Assembly (NCBI RefSeq): GCF_034427455.1
Contig: NZ_JAXQNN010000001.1
Location: 186,001-250,000, forward strand
Source: Jeotgalibacillus haloalkalitolerans
GTDB lineage: Bacteria; Bacillota; Bacilli; Bacillales; Jeotgalibacillaceae
Direction of reading: 5' to 3'
Length of the DNA stretch: 64,000 nucleotides
How positions within the stretch are numbered: the stretch's first letter is position 1; the number at the start of each line of letters is the position of its first letter. Positions 26,465-34,490 of the stretch are shown here, one piece after another. Position numbers and translations under genes: made by a program. Under the pieces are notes generated by a model. It ran no database searches, was not told the origin of the DNA, and saw nothing but the letters and a program-made list of their open reading frames with translations.

Positions 26465-26473
26465 TGATATAAT
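26465..26473 (+). promoter_or_regulatory. Extended -10 promoter of the MFS pump leader
   Basis: TGATATAAT contains a perfect TATAAT box with the upstream TGn extension. The -35 region is weak. It is placed about 38 bases before the leader peptide start, so the transcript would start near 26480. Confidence 0.6.
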
Positions 26474-26510
26474 AGAAAATAGCCATCACTTTTAAAAGGA
26501 GGAATTTTGT

Positions 26511-26540
26511 ATGAACACTTTACCCCGTCCACCCAGTTAA
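26511..26540 (+). CDS. Nine-residue leader peptide MNTLPRPPS of the MFS pump
   Basis: A short frame encoding Met-Asn-Thr-Leu-Pro-Arg-Pro-Pro-Ser starts after a strong AAAAGGAGGA site with a spacing of 8. It is followed 65 bases later by the pump gene. The Pro-Arg-Pro-Pro stretch is of the kind that slows ribosomes. This fits leader peptides of macrolide/lincosamide-type resistance genes, where a drug-stalled ribosome opens the downstream ribosome-binding site. The stalling itself is inferred. Confidence 0.6.
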   Translation: MNTLPRPPS

Positions 26541-26567
26541 GCAATAGCGCGTGAACCGCCTGATTGT

Positions 26568-26594
26568 CCTTTCTCAACATTTAAAAGAGAGGGG
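26568..26594 (+). promoter_or_regulatory. Hairpin sequestering the MFS ribosome-binding site
   Basis: CCTTTCTC (26568-26575) pairs fully with GAGAGGGG (26587-26594), including two G-U pairs, around an 11-base loop. The right arm is the Shine-Dalgarno site of the pump gene. The left arm can instead pair with AAAAGGA, the leader peptide's own site, giving two exclusive states. Confidence 0.55.
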
Positions 26595-26605
26595 GCGATT
26601 GAGCG

Positions 26606-27769
26606 ATGCGCGCAAAACGGAATATTAAGACGCTATACGTCATCAGTTTTTTCTTTTCACTGATTCCTGCTTATGTAATTGAACGATTGTTCTGGGAAAT
26701 GCGTGGGATGTCAGTGCTGGATGTAGTGCTGACAGAGGTCATTTTTGGTGCGGTGATGCTGCTGATGGAGGTCCCGTCAGGTGTGCTGGCTGACCGGATC
26801 GGAAGAAAACCGCTGATTGTAACGGGCGTCTTATTCGAGGGTCTGATGTTTGCCATTTTGTTAACAGCAGATTCCTTCTGGCAGTTCGGACTGGCGATTG
26901 CTTTTGCCGCGGCAGGAGCTGCTCTGTTAAGCGGAGCTGAAAATGCTCTGTTATACGATTCGCTGGCAGCGGTCAATCGGGAAGAACGCTTTGACTGGCA
27001 TATTGGCAGACTGCAGGCAGTCAGAATGGTGTCCTTATTTATTGCTGCCATGTCAGGAAGTTTTTTGGCCGTACGTGTTTCACTAGAGGTCAATTACTGG
27101 CTATCACTGAGCAGTACACTCATCGCTTTTTTACTGACGTTTTTATTAAAGGATGTGGAACGTAAAGGCGATGAAAGTGAATTTACCATGGCAGGTCAGG
27201 TCATTGAAGCGGTCAGGTTTTTTAAAAAGCAGCCTGCTTTGGTATATGTATTGATTTTAGGGATTACGGTTGGACTCGCAGCGGGGTTTGTTGAAGAGTT
27301 CTGGCAACTTTATCTTGTAGATGCAGGGATCAGCATCTCATTCTTTGGGCTGTTTTACGGTGTCATTCTGATTGTGCAGATACCGGGTGCCCTGGCCGCC
27401 CATTCTCTGCGAAAAAGGTTTGAACGTGGCATGCTGCTTAAAGGTGTGATCCTGACTGGTGCAGCCGCATTGATTCTTTCAGCAGTCCAGGTAAATTGGC
27501 TCGGGGCTGCAGCCATCATTTTCTTTTTGCTTGCCGCAGGCATGACAGAGCCGCTGATCATGGGCGCTCTTCACGAAAAAGCAGACAGCAGGATCAGAGC
27601 CACCATTGAATCCTTTCAATCATTCGTTTTTAATGCGGTGCTGATTGGTGCAGGCACTGGGTTTGGCTATATCGCTACGAGGTTTACCCTGGCGTCAGGA
27701 TTTCTGTTTCTTGCGGTTTTTAGCGTGGTTCCTTTAGTTTTAAGAACGTTGATTAAATTAAATCGTTGA
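26606..27769 (+). CDS. MFS family transporter, probable drug efflux pump
   Basis: This 387-residue protein has 12 predicted helices and the MFS motif A in VPSGVLADRIGRKPLIV (about 55-71). The fold resembles small-molecule exporters such as macrolide or tetracycline-type pumps. The ATG follows the AGAGGGGGCG site, which is buried in a hairpin, and an upstream leader peptide suggests induction by a translation inhibitor. The gene stands alone behind its own promoter and is followed by a terminator. The drug is not known. It could also carry a metabolite. Confidence 0.87.
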   Translation: MRAKRNIKTLYVISFFFSLIPAYVIERLFWEMRGMSVLDVVLTEVIFGAVMLLMEVPSGVLADRIGRKPLIVTGVLFEGLMFAILLTADSFWQFGLAIAFAAAGAALLSGAENALLYDSLAAVNREERFDWHIGRLQAVRMVSLFIAAMSGSFLAVRVSLEVNYWLSLSSTLIAFLLTFLLKDVERKGDESEFTMAGQVIEAVRFFKKQPALVYVLILGITVGLAAGFVEEFWQLYLVDAGISISFFGLFYGVILIVQIPGALAAHSLRKRFERGMLLKGVILTGAAALILSAVQVNWLGAAAIIFFLLAAGMTEPLIMGALHEKADSRIRATIESFQSFVFNAVLIGAGTGFGYIATRFTLASGFLFLAVFSVVPLVLRTLIKLNR

Positions 27770-27773
27770 GTAA

Positions 27774-27799
27774 AAAGCAGTCTTCGGGCTGCTTTTTTT
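27774..27799 (+). terminator. Terminator after the MFS gene
   Basis: AAGCAG pairs with CTGCTT around a TCTTCGGG-type loop and is followed by TTTTT. Confidence 0.85.
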
Positions 27800-27830
27800 C
27801 ATGGAGACAAAGAGAGGTGTGCAAAATAAA

Positions 27831-27845
27831 TGAAAATAATTCTCA
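27831..27845. promoter_or_regulatory. Fur box 1
   Basis: TGAAAATAATTCTCA fits the 7-1-7 Fur pattern (TGATAAT-N-ATTATCA) with three differences. It is the most upstream of three boxes. Confidence 0.55.
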
Positions 27846-27853
27846 ATTAACTA

Positions 27854-27882
27854 TTGATAATCGTTTTCAATTGTAATACAAT
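27854..27882 (+). promoter_or_regulatory. Promoter of the siderophore uptake operon with overlapping Fur box 2
   Basis: TTGATA (27854-27859) and TACAAT (27877-27882) are separated by 17 bases. The 7-1-7 box TGATAATCGTTTTCA (27855-27869) covers the -35 element, so iron-loaded Fur would block polymerase. Confidence 0.75.
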
Positions 27883-27893
27883 CATATTGCAAA

Positions 27894-27908
27894 TGAAAAT
27901 CATTATCA
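27894..27908. promoter_or_regulatory. Fur box 3
   Basis: TGAAAATCATTATCA matches the 7-1-7 consensus with one mismatch. It lies just downstream of the -10 box, covering the likely transcription start. Confidence 0.8.
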
Positions 27909-27926
27909 ATAAAAGGAGTTAAGAAA

Positions 27927-28916
27927 ATGAATAAAAAGTTATTGTTGTTTATTGTTGCATGTCTGGTCTCTGCTTTCGTGCTGGCAGCTTGTGGCGGCAG
28001 TGAGGAAGAATCAACAGATGCGACTGAATCAGATAGCGGCACTGATTTAGAAGAAACTGAGTCTGAGGGCGGCGTGATTGAAGTAGAGCATGCGATGGGG
28101 ACCACTACTTTAGAAGAAAAGCCTGAGCGTGTTGTATCGCTTTATCAGGGCGCAACTGATACTGTACTTGAGTTTGACGTAACTCCTGTTGGCGTTGTTG
28201 AATCATGGGTACAGATGCCAATGTATGATTACATAAAGGAAGATCTTCAGGATGTAACTTATGTAGGTCAGGAAACACAGCCTAATCTTGAAGAGATTGC
28301 AGCTTTAGATCCGGATGTGATTTTTGCTTCTCAGATCCGTCATGAAGAGATTTATGAGCAGTTAAATGAAATCGCACCGACGATTGTAAACGAAACAATC
28401 TATGATTTTAAAGAAACAACTAACCTGATTGGGCAGGCGCTTGGTGAAGAAGAAAAAGCTGAAACACTTTTAGCTGACTGGGACAGCCGTATCGCTGATT
28501 TCCAGGAAAAGATCGCTTCTGATGAAAATTGGCCGATGAGTGCTGCTGTACTGAACTACCGTGCAGATCACGCACGTATTTATGTAACTGGTTTTGCAGG
28601 TTCAATCCTTCAGGAAGCAGGATTTGAAGAGCCGATTGAACTGCAGGGTCAAAATGAAGAAATTGTGATGTTAAATGATAAAGAAGCCATTCCGCAGATG
28701 AATGCAGATGTGTTCTTCCAGTTCATGGAGGATACACCGGATGTTCAGAATACGTTTGAAGACTGGACTGCTCACCCGCTTTATCAGAACCTTGAAGCTG
28801 TTCAGAACGATAACGTATTTACAGTAGATGAGGTTGCATGGAATATGGCTGGCGGTTTGCAGGCTGCGAACCTGATGCTTGATGATATGTATGAATATTT
28901 TGAGCTTGAGCAATAA
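27927..28916 (+). CDS. Iron-siderophore-binding lipoprotein (FecB/YfiY-like)
   Basis: This 329-residue extracellular protein captures ferric siderophores for the two permeases encoded next. The N-terminus has a lipoprotein signal ending LAACGG (cysteine at about 22), followed by an acidic linker. The periplasmic-binding (type III) fold is seen in KPERVVSLYQGATDTVLEFD and LDPDVIFASQIRHEEIYEQL. Closest families are YfiY/FeuA/FhuD-like Fe3+ hydroxamate or catecholate binders. The ATG follows AAAGGAG. Three Fur boxes precede it. The siderophore type cannot be read. Confidence 0.93.
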   Translation: MNKKLLLFIVACLVSAFVLAACGGSEEESTDATESDSGTDLEETESEGGVIEVEHAMGTTTLEEKPERVVSLYQGATDTVLEFDVTPVGVVESWVQMPMYDYIKEDLQDVTYVGQETQPNLEEIAALDPDVIFASQIRHEEIYEQLNEIAPTIVNETIYDFKETTNLIGQALGEEEKAETLLADWDSRIADFQEKIASDENWPMSAAVLNYRADHARIYVTGFAGSILQEAGFEEPIELQGQNEEIVMLNDKEAIPQMNADVFFQFMEDTPDVQNTFEDWTAHPLYQNLEAVQNDNVFTVDEVAWNMAGGLQAANLMLDDMYEYFELEQ

Positions 28917-28927
28917 GATTTGAGTGG

Positions 28928-28955
28928 AGGGGAGGCATATTGCGTCCCCTTTTTC
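28928..28955 (+). terminator. Attenuating hairpin between the binding-protein and permease genes
   Basis: AGGGGAGGC pairs with GCGTCCCCT (one mismatch) around ATATT and is followed by TTTTT. It would let some transcripts stop after the binding protein, giving an excess of it over the permeases. Confidence 0.75.
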
Positions 28956-28974
28956 TCATGAAAGAAGAGGCGTT

Positions 28975-29982
28975 ATGATGTTACGTTCCCCTATACTTAA
29001 ATTCATCGGTCTAATCAGCTTAATCGTAACTGTTATCTTTCTGTTTCTGACAAGTCTGGCTGTTGGTCAGACGGCAATTCCCCTGTCTGAAACGTGGGAA
29101 GCGATTATCAGTTATGACCCGAATAATACGAACCATCTTATTATTGGTACCTCCCGTCTTTCAAGAGGACTGATTTCTTTAGTGATTGGTATGAACCTTG
29201 CGCTTGCAGGAGTTTTTGTACAGGCGCTGACGAGAAACCCGCTTGCTGCACCTGATCTGTTGGGGATCAATGCAGGGGCCATTTTCTTTATTGTGTTTGC
29301 GATCACCTGGCTGGAGATTTCGTCGCTATCGGGCTATATGTGGTTTGCGTTTTTAGGCGCTGCCATCGCAGGGGGAACTGTGTTCTTCCTCGGAAGCCTT
29401 GGGCGTGATGGTCTTACACCTATTAAGGTAATTCTTGCAGGAGTCGCGCTATCCGCATTATTTGTCTCCTTTACCCAGGGGATGCTCGTACTCGATGAAC
29501 AGTCAATTCAGACAGTTCTTTTCTGGATTTCAGGCTCTGTTGCAGGCCGTGACCTTGAGATGCTGCTGTCAGTGCTGCCATTTCTGCTTACTGCCCTTGT
29601 CATCAGTCTGTTTATGGCACGTCCAATGGGTGTTTTCTCATCTGGTGATGACGTGGCGAAGGGACTCGGTCAAAAGGTATGGCTGACGAAGCTTGTAATG
29701 GGCATGCTGGTCATTGTGCTGGCAGGCGGCTCAGTGGCTGTTGTCGGTTCTGTCGGTTTTATTGGTCTGATCGTTCCTCATATGGCGAAAAGTCTTGTGG
29801 GGAATGACTACCGCTGGATCCTGCCTTACAGCGGGCTTTTAGGAGCCGTTGTGCTGCTTGCTGCTGACATTATTGCCCGGGTCATTATCGCACCTCAGGA
29901 AGTTCCGATTGGTGTTATGACCGCTTTTATAGGCGGACCTTTCTTTATTTATCTTGCTAAAAAAGGAGTGTCGAAAAAATGA
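28975..29982 (+). CDS. FecCD-family siderophore permease, subunit 1 (YfiZ-like)
   Basis: This 335-residue membrane protein matches the FecCD permease family with about nine to ten helices. Family signatures include RLSRGLISLVIGMNLALAGVFVQ (shown by RLSRGLI and NPLAAPDLLGINAGA at about 80-95) and GSVGFIGLIVPHMAKSLVG near residue 257. It pairs with the next gene to form the channel. The ATG at 28975 (or 28978) follows AGAGG. It overlaps the next permease gene by four bases, so the two are translated together. Confidence 0.93.
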   Translation: MMLRSPILKFIGLISLIVTVIFLFLTSLAVGQTAIPLSETWEAIISYDPNNTNHLIIGTSRLSRGLISLVIGMNLALAGVFVQALTRNPLAAPDLLGINAGAIFFIVFAITWLEISSLSGYMWFAFLGAAIAGGTVFFLGSLGRDGLTPIKVILAGVALSALFVSFTQGMLVLDEQSIQTVLFWISGSVAGRDLEMLLSVLPFLLTALVISLFMARPMGVFSSGDDVAKGLGQKVWLTKLVMGMLVIVLAGGSVAVVGSVGFIGLIVPHMAKSLVGNDYRWILPYSGLLGAVVLLAADIIARVIIAPQEVPIGVMTAFIGGPFFIYLAKKGVSKK

Positions 29983-31013
29983 AACAGTGGACATTCCGTT
30001 TATTTAACGACCGGGTATCCATTCAGTTTTCGGCACGCTGGCTGATGGTAACGGGTATCTGGTTGTTTGCAGTAGCGTCAGTCTTTTTATTAAGTCTCTC
30101 ATCAGGGAGTAACTGGATTCCGCTCACTGAGGTATTTTTACAGGTGACTGGACAAATTGATCAGCATTCGTTTGTTGTGGAAACACTCCGTTTGCCGCGT
30201 GCGCTGATGGCCATTTTAGTTGGGGCAGCGCTTGGTGTGGCGGGTCTGATCCTGCAAAGTCTGGTCAGAAATCCGCTTGCTTCACCTGATATTATCGGGA
30301 TTACAAGCGGGGCATCTCTTGGTGCTGTTACATTTATTTCTTTTGGTGCAGGCATCATCAGTATGCAGTATCTGCCGCTCGCAGCAATTGGCGGAGGCTT
30401 ATTTGCTGCACTGCTGATTTATCTGATTTCGTGGAATAAGGGTGTAACTCCGATCAGACTTGTGTTAATCGGTGTTGGATTGTCAGCGATCATGAAGGCA
30501 TGTGTGACCTTTATGCTTGTGATGGGTGATACGGCCACCACCACACAGTCTTACATATGGCTGACTGGCAGTATTTATGCGGCATCCTGGAGTGAGGTCA
30601 GCTCAATGATCTGGTGGCTGCTGATCCCGATTCCGTTTTTAATCGTATTTGGCAGGGGGTTGAATGTGACAGAGCTTGGTGAGGATTTTTCAGTCAGCGT
30701 GGGCATCCGGGTGCAGCTCCAGCAGTTTATCTTTCTGATGTGCAGTGTAATGCTTGCAGGAACAGCAGCTGCTTATGCTGGAGGTATCGGATTTGTCGGA
30801 CTGATGGCGCCTCATATTGCGAGACGCCTCGTACACCGCTCATTCCCGGGACTAGCTGTTTTGACTGCTTTAATCGGTGCATTTCTTGTACTCATTGCAG
30901 ACCTTGTGGCACGGACCATGTTCCTGCCGCTTGATATTCCCGCAGGTGTATTCACCGCTGCAATTGGCGCGCCGTTTTTCTTATATTTGCTGTTCCGATA
31001 CAGGAATCAGTGA
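29979..31013 (+). CDS. FecCD-family siderophore permease, subunit 2 (YfhA-like)
   Basis: This 344-residue protein is the second FecCD permease. Signatures are LRLPRALMAILVGAALGVAG, LVRNPLASPDIIGITSGAS and GGIGFVGLMAPHIARRLVH. It overlaps the preceding gene by ATGA, giving an obligate heterodimer arrangement. The ATP-binding subunit is not encoded in this window; in Bacillus one shared ATPase (YusV) serves several such systems. Iron repression from the upstream Fur boxes should cover the entire operon. Confidence 0.93.
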   Translation: MKQWTFRLFNDRVSIQFSARWLMVTGIWLFAVASVFLLSLSSGSNWIPLTEVFLQVTGQIDQHSFVVETLRLPRALMAILVGAALGVAGLILQSLVRNPLASPDIIGITSGASLGAVTFISFGAGIISMQYLPLAAIGGGLFAALLIYLISWNKGVTPIRLVLIGVGLSAIMKACVTFMLVMGDTATTTQSYIWLTGSIYAASWSEVSSMIWWLLIPIPFLIVFGRGLNVTELGEDFSVSVGIRVQLQQFIFLMCSVMLAGTAAAYAGGIGFVGLMAPHIARRLVHRSFPGLAVLTALIGAFLVLIADLVARTMFLPLDIPAGVFTAAIGAPFFLYLLFRYRNQ

Positions 31014-31048
31014 TTTGATCACTACACGTTTTTAAAAGGAGGCAGATC

Positions 31049-31696
31049 ATGGACTTAGAACAATATCGGGTTGAAAAGAAACACGGCAGGGAAGGCGTGC
31101 CGATCAAGCAGCTGGAGGATCCGGATGTGATCGCAGAAGTCGTTGGACGCTATGCCCGTGTCAGTGATATCAAGCTTGAATCAACAGCAGCTTCGTTAGT
31201 GATGAAGAGATATGCCGTCATGACTGCAGCGGCGGCACTTGAATATTATGGCCTTTATAAAGGAAAAGAAAATTGGCTCAAAGAAGCAGCATTTCATTTT
31301 GATCATTTCGTGTTGCTTGAGGGTGACCAGCATCATGACATGGACGGGGACTGGAAAACTATTGTTTTCGCAGAACACCTGGCGCCTATGGTGCAGCAAT
31401 TCTCTAAAACCTGTAAAATACCGCAAAAGATTTTATGGGAAAATATCGCTGTGCGCATGCAGGCTGTGTTCCGGAAAAAGGCTGATGAGTATCCTGGTCA
31501 GCTGCTGGAAGCGTTATTTAATGAAATGACGGATCCGGAAGCAGAATGGACCGGTGTTGAAACAAACCCTTTTACAACATATCTTCAGCGGCCCGAAAGC
31601 TGGGATGTGATTCCTGTCAGGGAAACATGCTGCCGACTTTATCAGATTAAAGAAGGTGAGGAACAGCCATATTGCGGGAATTGTCCGTTGAGATGA
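31049..31696 (+). CDS. FhuF-like ferric iron reductase with C-terminal 2Fe-2S motif
   Basis: This 215-residue cytoplasmic protein ends in RETCCRLYQIKEG... YCGNCPLR, the CC-x10-12-C-x2-C pattern of FhuF-type siderophore-iron reductases. The rest is a helical domain with SDIKLESTAASLVMKRYAV near residue 39. These enzymes take electrons through the 2Fe-2S cluster and release iron from hydroxamate siderophores. It is 35 bases behind the second permease and is the last gene of the iron operon. It ends near a REP-like palindrome that also looks like a terminator. The function is inferred from motif and context. Confidence 0.85.
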   Translation: MDLEQYRVEKKHGREGVPIKQLEDPDVIAEVVGRYARVSDIKLESTAASLVMKRYAVMTAAAALEYYGLYKGKENWLKEAAFHFDHFVLLEGDQHHDMDGDWKTIVFAEHLAPMVQQFSKTCKIPQKILWENIAVRMQAVFRKKADEYPGQLLEALFNEMTDPEAEWTGVETNPFTTYLQRPESWDVIPVRETCCRLYQIKEGEEQPYCGNCPLR

Positions 31697-31707
31697 TGTG
31701 CATTATA

Positions 31708-31762
31708 GGGACGGAGGTTAAGTGTCATGAAGGCACACTTTAACCTCCGTCCCCATTTTTTG
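31708..31762. repeat. REP-like palindrome 4, doubling as terminator of the iron operon
   Basis: GGGACGGAGGTTAAGTGT (31708-31725) is almost perfectly repeated in inverse as ACACTTTAACCTCCGTCCC (31735-31753). The loop is nine bases, and TTTTTT follows. The copy lacks the outer GATACA ends of copies 1-3. Confidence 0.85.
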
Positions 31763-31806
31763 TTATAATTGTCTAAAATCCTGTGACTGAGTAAGGGAGA
31801 GGTGTC

Positions 31807-32310
31807 ATGTTTGAAAATATGAAGAAAAGCATGGAAGACCAGCGCTTCCGGTCAACATTTTTACAGACACTGCAGACGTTTGAGAAGTCCTTAAGAACTG
31901 GTGTCGGGGAAACGAAGGTAAGAAAAATTATCAGAAAGAAGATCAGCCCGGACGCAATGACTGGTATGATTGTCCGCACAATTGAGATGGCGGCTGAAAT
32001 CAGAGGAATGGCGGTCAATCGGGAATCTATTGAAACATATGCGAACCTTTTATATGCAGAAACGATTTTAATGCAAAAGGTAAACAAAGCATCCCAGCAG
32101 GATAAGGTTCCAATCACCCACCATACGCTGATTGAAGCGATTGATGAAGTCAGCAGAGGGTTTGAAAAAGCGATGGATCAGTACGTGAAGCTGAAAACTT
32201 CTGATGTGAAGGATGAACTGGTGATTACACGTGAGCTGAGAGGTCAGCGTGAGCGGTTAAAGAAAGAAATGGAAAGACAACGGAGCGCTGGGGCAGAGAA
32301 ATTGGAATAA
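31807..32310 (+). CDS. Uncharacterised helical protein, paralogue of the protein at 10.0 kb
   Basis: This 167-residue soluble protein shares blocks with the 158-residue protein at 10012-10488. The two share ANLLYAETILMQKV (about 79-92), RGFEKAMDQYVKL and VITRELRGQRERL (about 140-152). All of it is likely helical. The family is not one I recognise. The ATG follows GGAGAGG. It lies 14 bases before a small two-helix membrane protein gene, which may be its partner; the paralogue instead precedes a VOC protein. Confidence 0.7.
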   Translation: MFENMKKSMEDQRFRSTFLQTLQTFEKSLRTGVGETKVRKIIRKKISPDAMTGMIVRTIEMAAEIRGMAVNRESIETYANLLYAETILMQKVNKASQQDKVPITHHTLIEAIDEVSRGFEKAMDQYVKLKTSDVKDELVITRELRGQRERLKKEMERQRSAGAEKLE

Positions 32311-32324
32311 CAGAGGTGTACGAT

Positions 32325-32507
32325 ATGGATAGATTTCTGCTGATTTTTGGTCTCCTCATGTTTGCAGGAGGCTTTATTTTTTTCCTTATGAACTTTATTT
32401 CAGAATATGAATCTACGGTATTCATTGTATCCATTATGGTAATGCTGAATGCAGCAATTGCAATCGGGGTTTCTGAAATTCTTAGTAAGTTGAAAGAAGC
32501 TGATTGA
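32325..32507 (+). CDS. Small two-helix membrane protein
   Basis: This 60-residue protein is mostly two hydrophobic helices (about 3-23 and 29-50) with a short charged end, KLKEAD. The ATG at 32325 follows GAGGTG and is preferred to a GTG at 32316. It is 14 bases downstream of the helical unknown protein and is likely co-transcribed. Function unknown. It is followed by a REP-like element. Confidence 0.6.
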   Translation: MDRFLLIFGLLMFAGGFIFFLMNFISEYESTVFIVSIMVMLNAAIAIGVSEILSKLKEAD

Positions 32508-32521
32508 ATGGAGACAAGTAT

Positions 32522-32584
32522 GTACTTTGGAGATGGAGGTTAAGGTGCTGCGATCATGTACGTTAACCTCCGTCCCTAAAGTAC
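32522..32584. repeat. REP-like palindrome 5, diverged
   Basis: GTACTTTGGAGATGGAGGTTAA on the left is mirrored by TTAACCTCCGTCCCTAAAGTAC on the right. The GACGGAGG core has one substitution on the left (GATGGAGG). It separates the small membrane protein gene from mqo. Confidence 0.75.
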
Positions 32585-32706
32585 GATGAACAAATAAAGA
32601 TTTGAAACAATTACGCAGAATGATACAATATTAATATGTAGAAATAGTTCGAAAAATAACATTTAAGCTTTTCAATAAAATCTTAGCTTACAAAAGGACG
32701 GTAAAA

Positions 32707-34239
32707 ATGAGTAACAAACATATTAAATCAGACGTTATCTTAATTGGCGCCGGTATTATGAGTGCAACGCTTGGATCTTTGCTGAAGGAACTGGCTCCGG
32801 ATTGGAATATAAAAGCTTTTGAACGACTTGACAGTGCAGGGGAAGAGAGCTCGAATGAATGGAATAATGCCGGAACGGGGCACTCATCTTTATGTGAGCT
32901 GAATTATACGAATGAATTGCCTGACGGAACAATTGATGTAACGAAAGCGAATAAAGTAAATGAAGAATTCCAGGTTTCCAAGCAGTTCTGGGCACATTTA
33001 GTGAACAGTGGACTGATTGAAAATCCAAAAGAATTTATTATGGCGCTTCCTCACATGAGTCTTGTCCATGGTGAAAAAGACGTTAATTTCCTGAAAAATA
33101 GATTTAAAGCGCTTTCAGATAATCCGCTATTCTCAGGGATGGAGTATTCAGATGATCCCGAGAAGCTGAAGGAATGGATTCCGCTGATAATGGAGAATCG
33201 TCAGGTGGACCAGCCAATTGCAGCAACGAAAATTGATGCCGGAACTGATGTGAATTTTGGTGCACTGACACGTAAGCTGTTTACTCATTTAGCAGAAGAA
33301 GGCGTTTCGGTGAACTACAAGCATCAGGTTGATGATATGAAACGCACTGAAGACGGTGAATGGGAACTGAAAATCCGTGATCTGGAAAACGATCGTCTTG
33401 AGTATCATAAAGCGAAGTTTGTCTTTATCGGTGCCGGTGGGGGGAGTCTTCACCTGCTTCAGAAATCGGGTATTCCTGAAAGCAAAAATGTTGGCGGATT
33501 CCCGGTAAGCGGGTTGTTTATGGTATGTACAAAGCCTGAGGTAGTTGAGAAGCATTATGCAAAAGTGTATGGAAAAGCACCGGTTGGCGCACCGCCAATG
33601 TCTGTGCCGCACCTTGATACACGTTTGATTGATGGAAAAGAGTCATTATTTTTCGGTCCGTTCGCAGGATTTTCACCGAAGTTCCTGAAAACAGGTTCAA
33701 ATATGGATCTGATTACTTCCGTGAAAAAGGACAACCTCACGACAATGGTTGCTGCGGGGATGAAGAATATGCCTCTGACAAAGTATCTGATTGAACAGGT
33801 GCTGCAATCGAAGGAGCAGCGTATGGAAGCACTGCGTGAGTTTGTACCGAATGCAAAGAGTGAGGACTGGGAGCTTGTCGTAGCCGGACAGCGTGTACAG
33901 GTCATTAAAGATACAAAGCAGGGCGGTAAAGGTACGCTTCAGTTTGGAACTGAGGTCATCAGTGGCGCGAATGGTTCAATTGCTGCACTGCTTGGCGCTT
34001 CACCTGGTGCTTCAACATCAGTATCAGTCATGCTTGATGTGCTGAATGGCTGCTTCCCGGAAGAGATGAAGGGATGGGAGCCGAAGATCAAAGAGATGAT
34101 TCCTTCTTATGGAAAAAATCTGCTTGATCATCCTGATTTAATTAAGGAAATTAATGAAACGACTTCAGAGGCGCTTGGTCTGGTGAATACCGGTGCTGCG
34201 ATTGCTGAAGATCCGGTTAAGGCGGAGACAACTGTATAA
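32707..34239 (+). CDS. mqo: Malate:quinone oxidoreductase
   Basis: This 510-residue FAD-linked peripheral membrane enzyme oxidises malate to oxaloacetate and reduces quinone, feeding the TCA cycle and respiratory chain. The FAD-binding fold is seen in [20 protein letters not shown] (about 9-28), followed by [20 protein letters not shown] and, toward the end, [20 protein letters not shown], all hallmarks of Mqo. The length matches the family. The ATG follows AAAGGA. The gene is monocistronic. No damaged motif was seen. Confidence 0.96.
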   Translation: MSNKHIKSDVILIGAGIMSATLGSLLKELAPDWNIKAFERLDSAGEESSNEWNNAGTGHSSLCELNYTNELPDGTIDVTKANKVNEEFQVSKQFWAHLVNSGLIENPKEFIMALPHMSLVHGEKDVNFLKNRFKALSDNPLFSGMEYSDDPEKLKEWIPLIMENRQVDQPIAATKIDAGTDVNFGALTRKLFTHLAEEGVSVNYKHQVDDMKRTEDGEWELKIRDLENDRLEYHKAKFVFIGAGGGSLHLLQKSGIPESKNVGGFPVSGLFMVCTKPEVVEKHYAKVYGKAPVGAPPMSVPHLDTRLIDGKESLFFGPFAGFSPKFLKTGSNMDLITSVKKDNLTTMVAAGMKNMPLTKYLIEQVLQSKEQRMEALREFVPNAKSEDWELVVAGQRVQVIKDTKQGGKGTLQFGTEVISGANGSIAALLGASPGASTSVSVMLDVLNGCFPEEMKGWEPKIKEMIPSYGKNLLDHPDLIKEINETTSEALGLVNTGAAIAEDPVKAETTV

Positions 34240-34249
34240 TTTGATGGAA

Positions 34250-34283
34250 TGCCGCGGGCTTTGGAGTCTGCGGCTTTTTATTT
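34250..34283 (+). terminator. Terminator of mqo
   Basis: GCCGC pairs with GCGGC around a 14-base loop and is followed by TTTTTATTTT. Confidence 0.7.
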
Positions 34284-34303
34284 TGGCGGGGTGGTTTGAG
34301 GGT

Positions 34304-34429
34304 GTTCGTAGAAAAATTGCTGTGGTTCTTAGATAAGGCGTGGATGTTCTTAGAAAAACCATGACTGTTCTCAGAAAAAATGGTCGTGTTCTTAGAAACT
34401 CACCGCACATTCGTAGAAAGGTGACATTT
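34304..34429. repeat. Array A: six 21-bp tandem units, GTTCTTAGAAAA family
   Basis: Six consecutive units of exactly 21 bases start GTTCGTAGA, GTTCTTAGA, GTTCTTAGA, GTTCTCAGA, GTTCTTAGA and ATTCGTAGA. About 12 leading bases are conserved and nine are variable. A-tracts recur every 21 bases, about two helical turns. It lies between the converging mqo and fda genes. Array B has the same family, unit number and terminal unit. Confidence 0.9.
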
Positions 34430-34445
34430 GACCTACATCTGTCGC

Positions 34446-34482
34446 AAAAAACTGCCTGAAGCACGTCACAGCTTCAGGCAGA
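34446..34482 (-). terminator. Terminator of fda
   Basis: CTGCCTGAAGC pairs with GCTTCAGGCAG; on the minus strand it is followed by TTTTTT. Confidence 0.9.
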
Positions 34483-34490
34483 AACATCAT

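Noticed and set aside
34165-34464. Minus-strand frame with repeated FLRT heptapeptides across array A
   Set aside because: The frame has no plausible ribosome site, lies over a terminator and the 3' end of mqo, and the equivalent frame in array B is broken by a stop. It is a by-product of a 21-base repeat.
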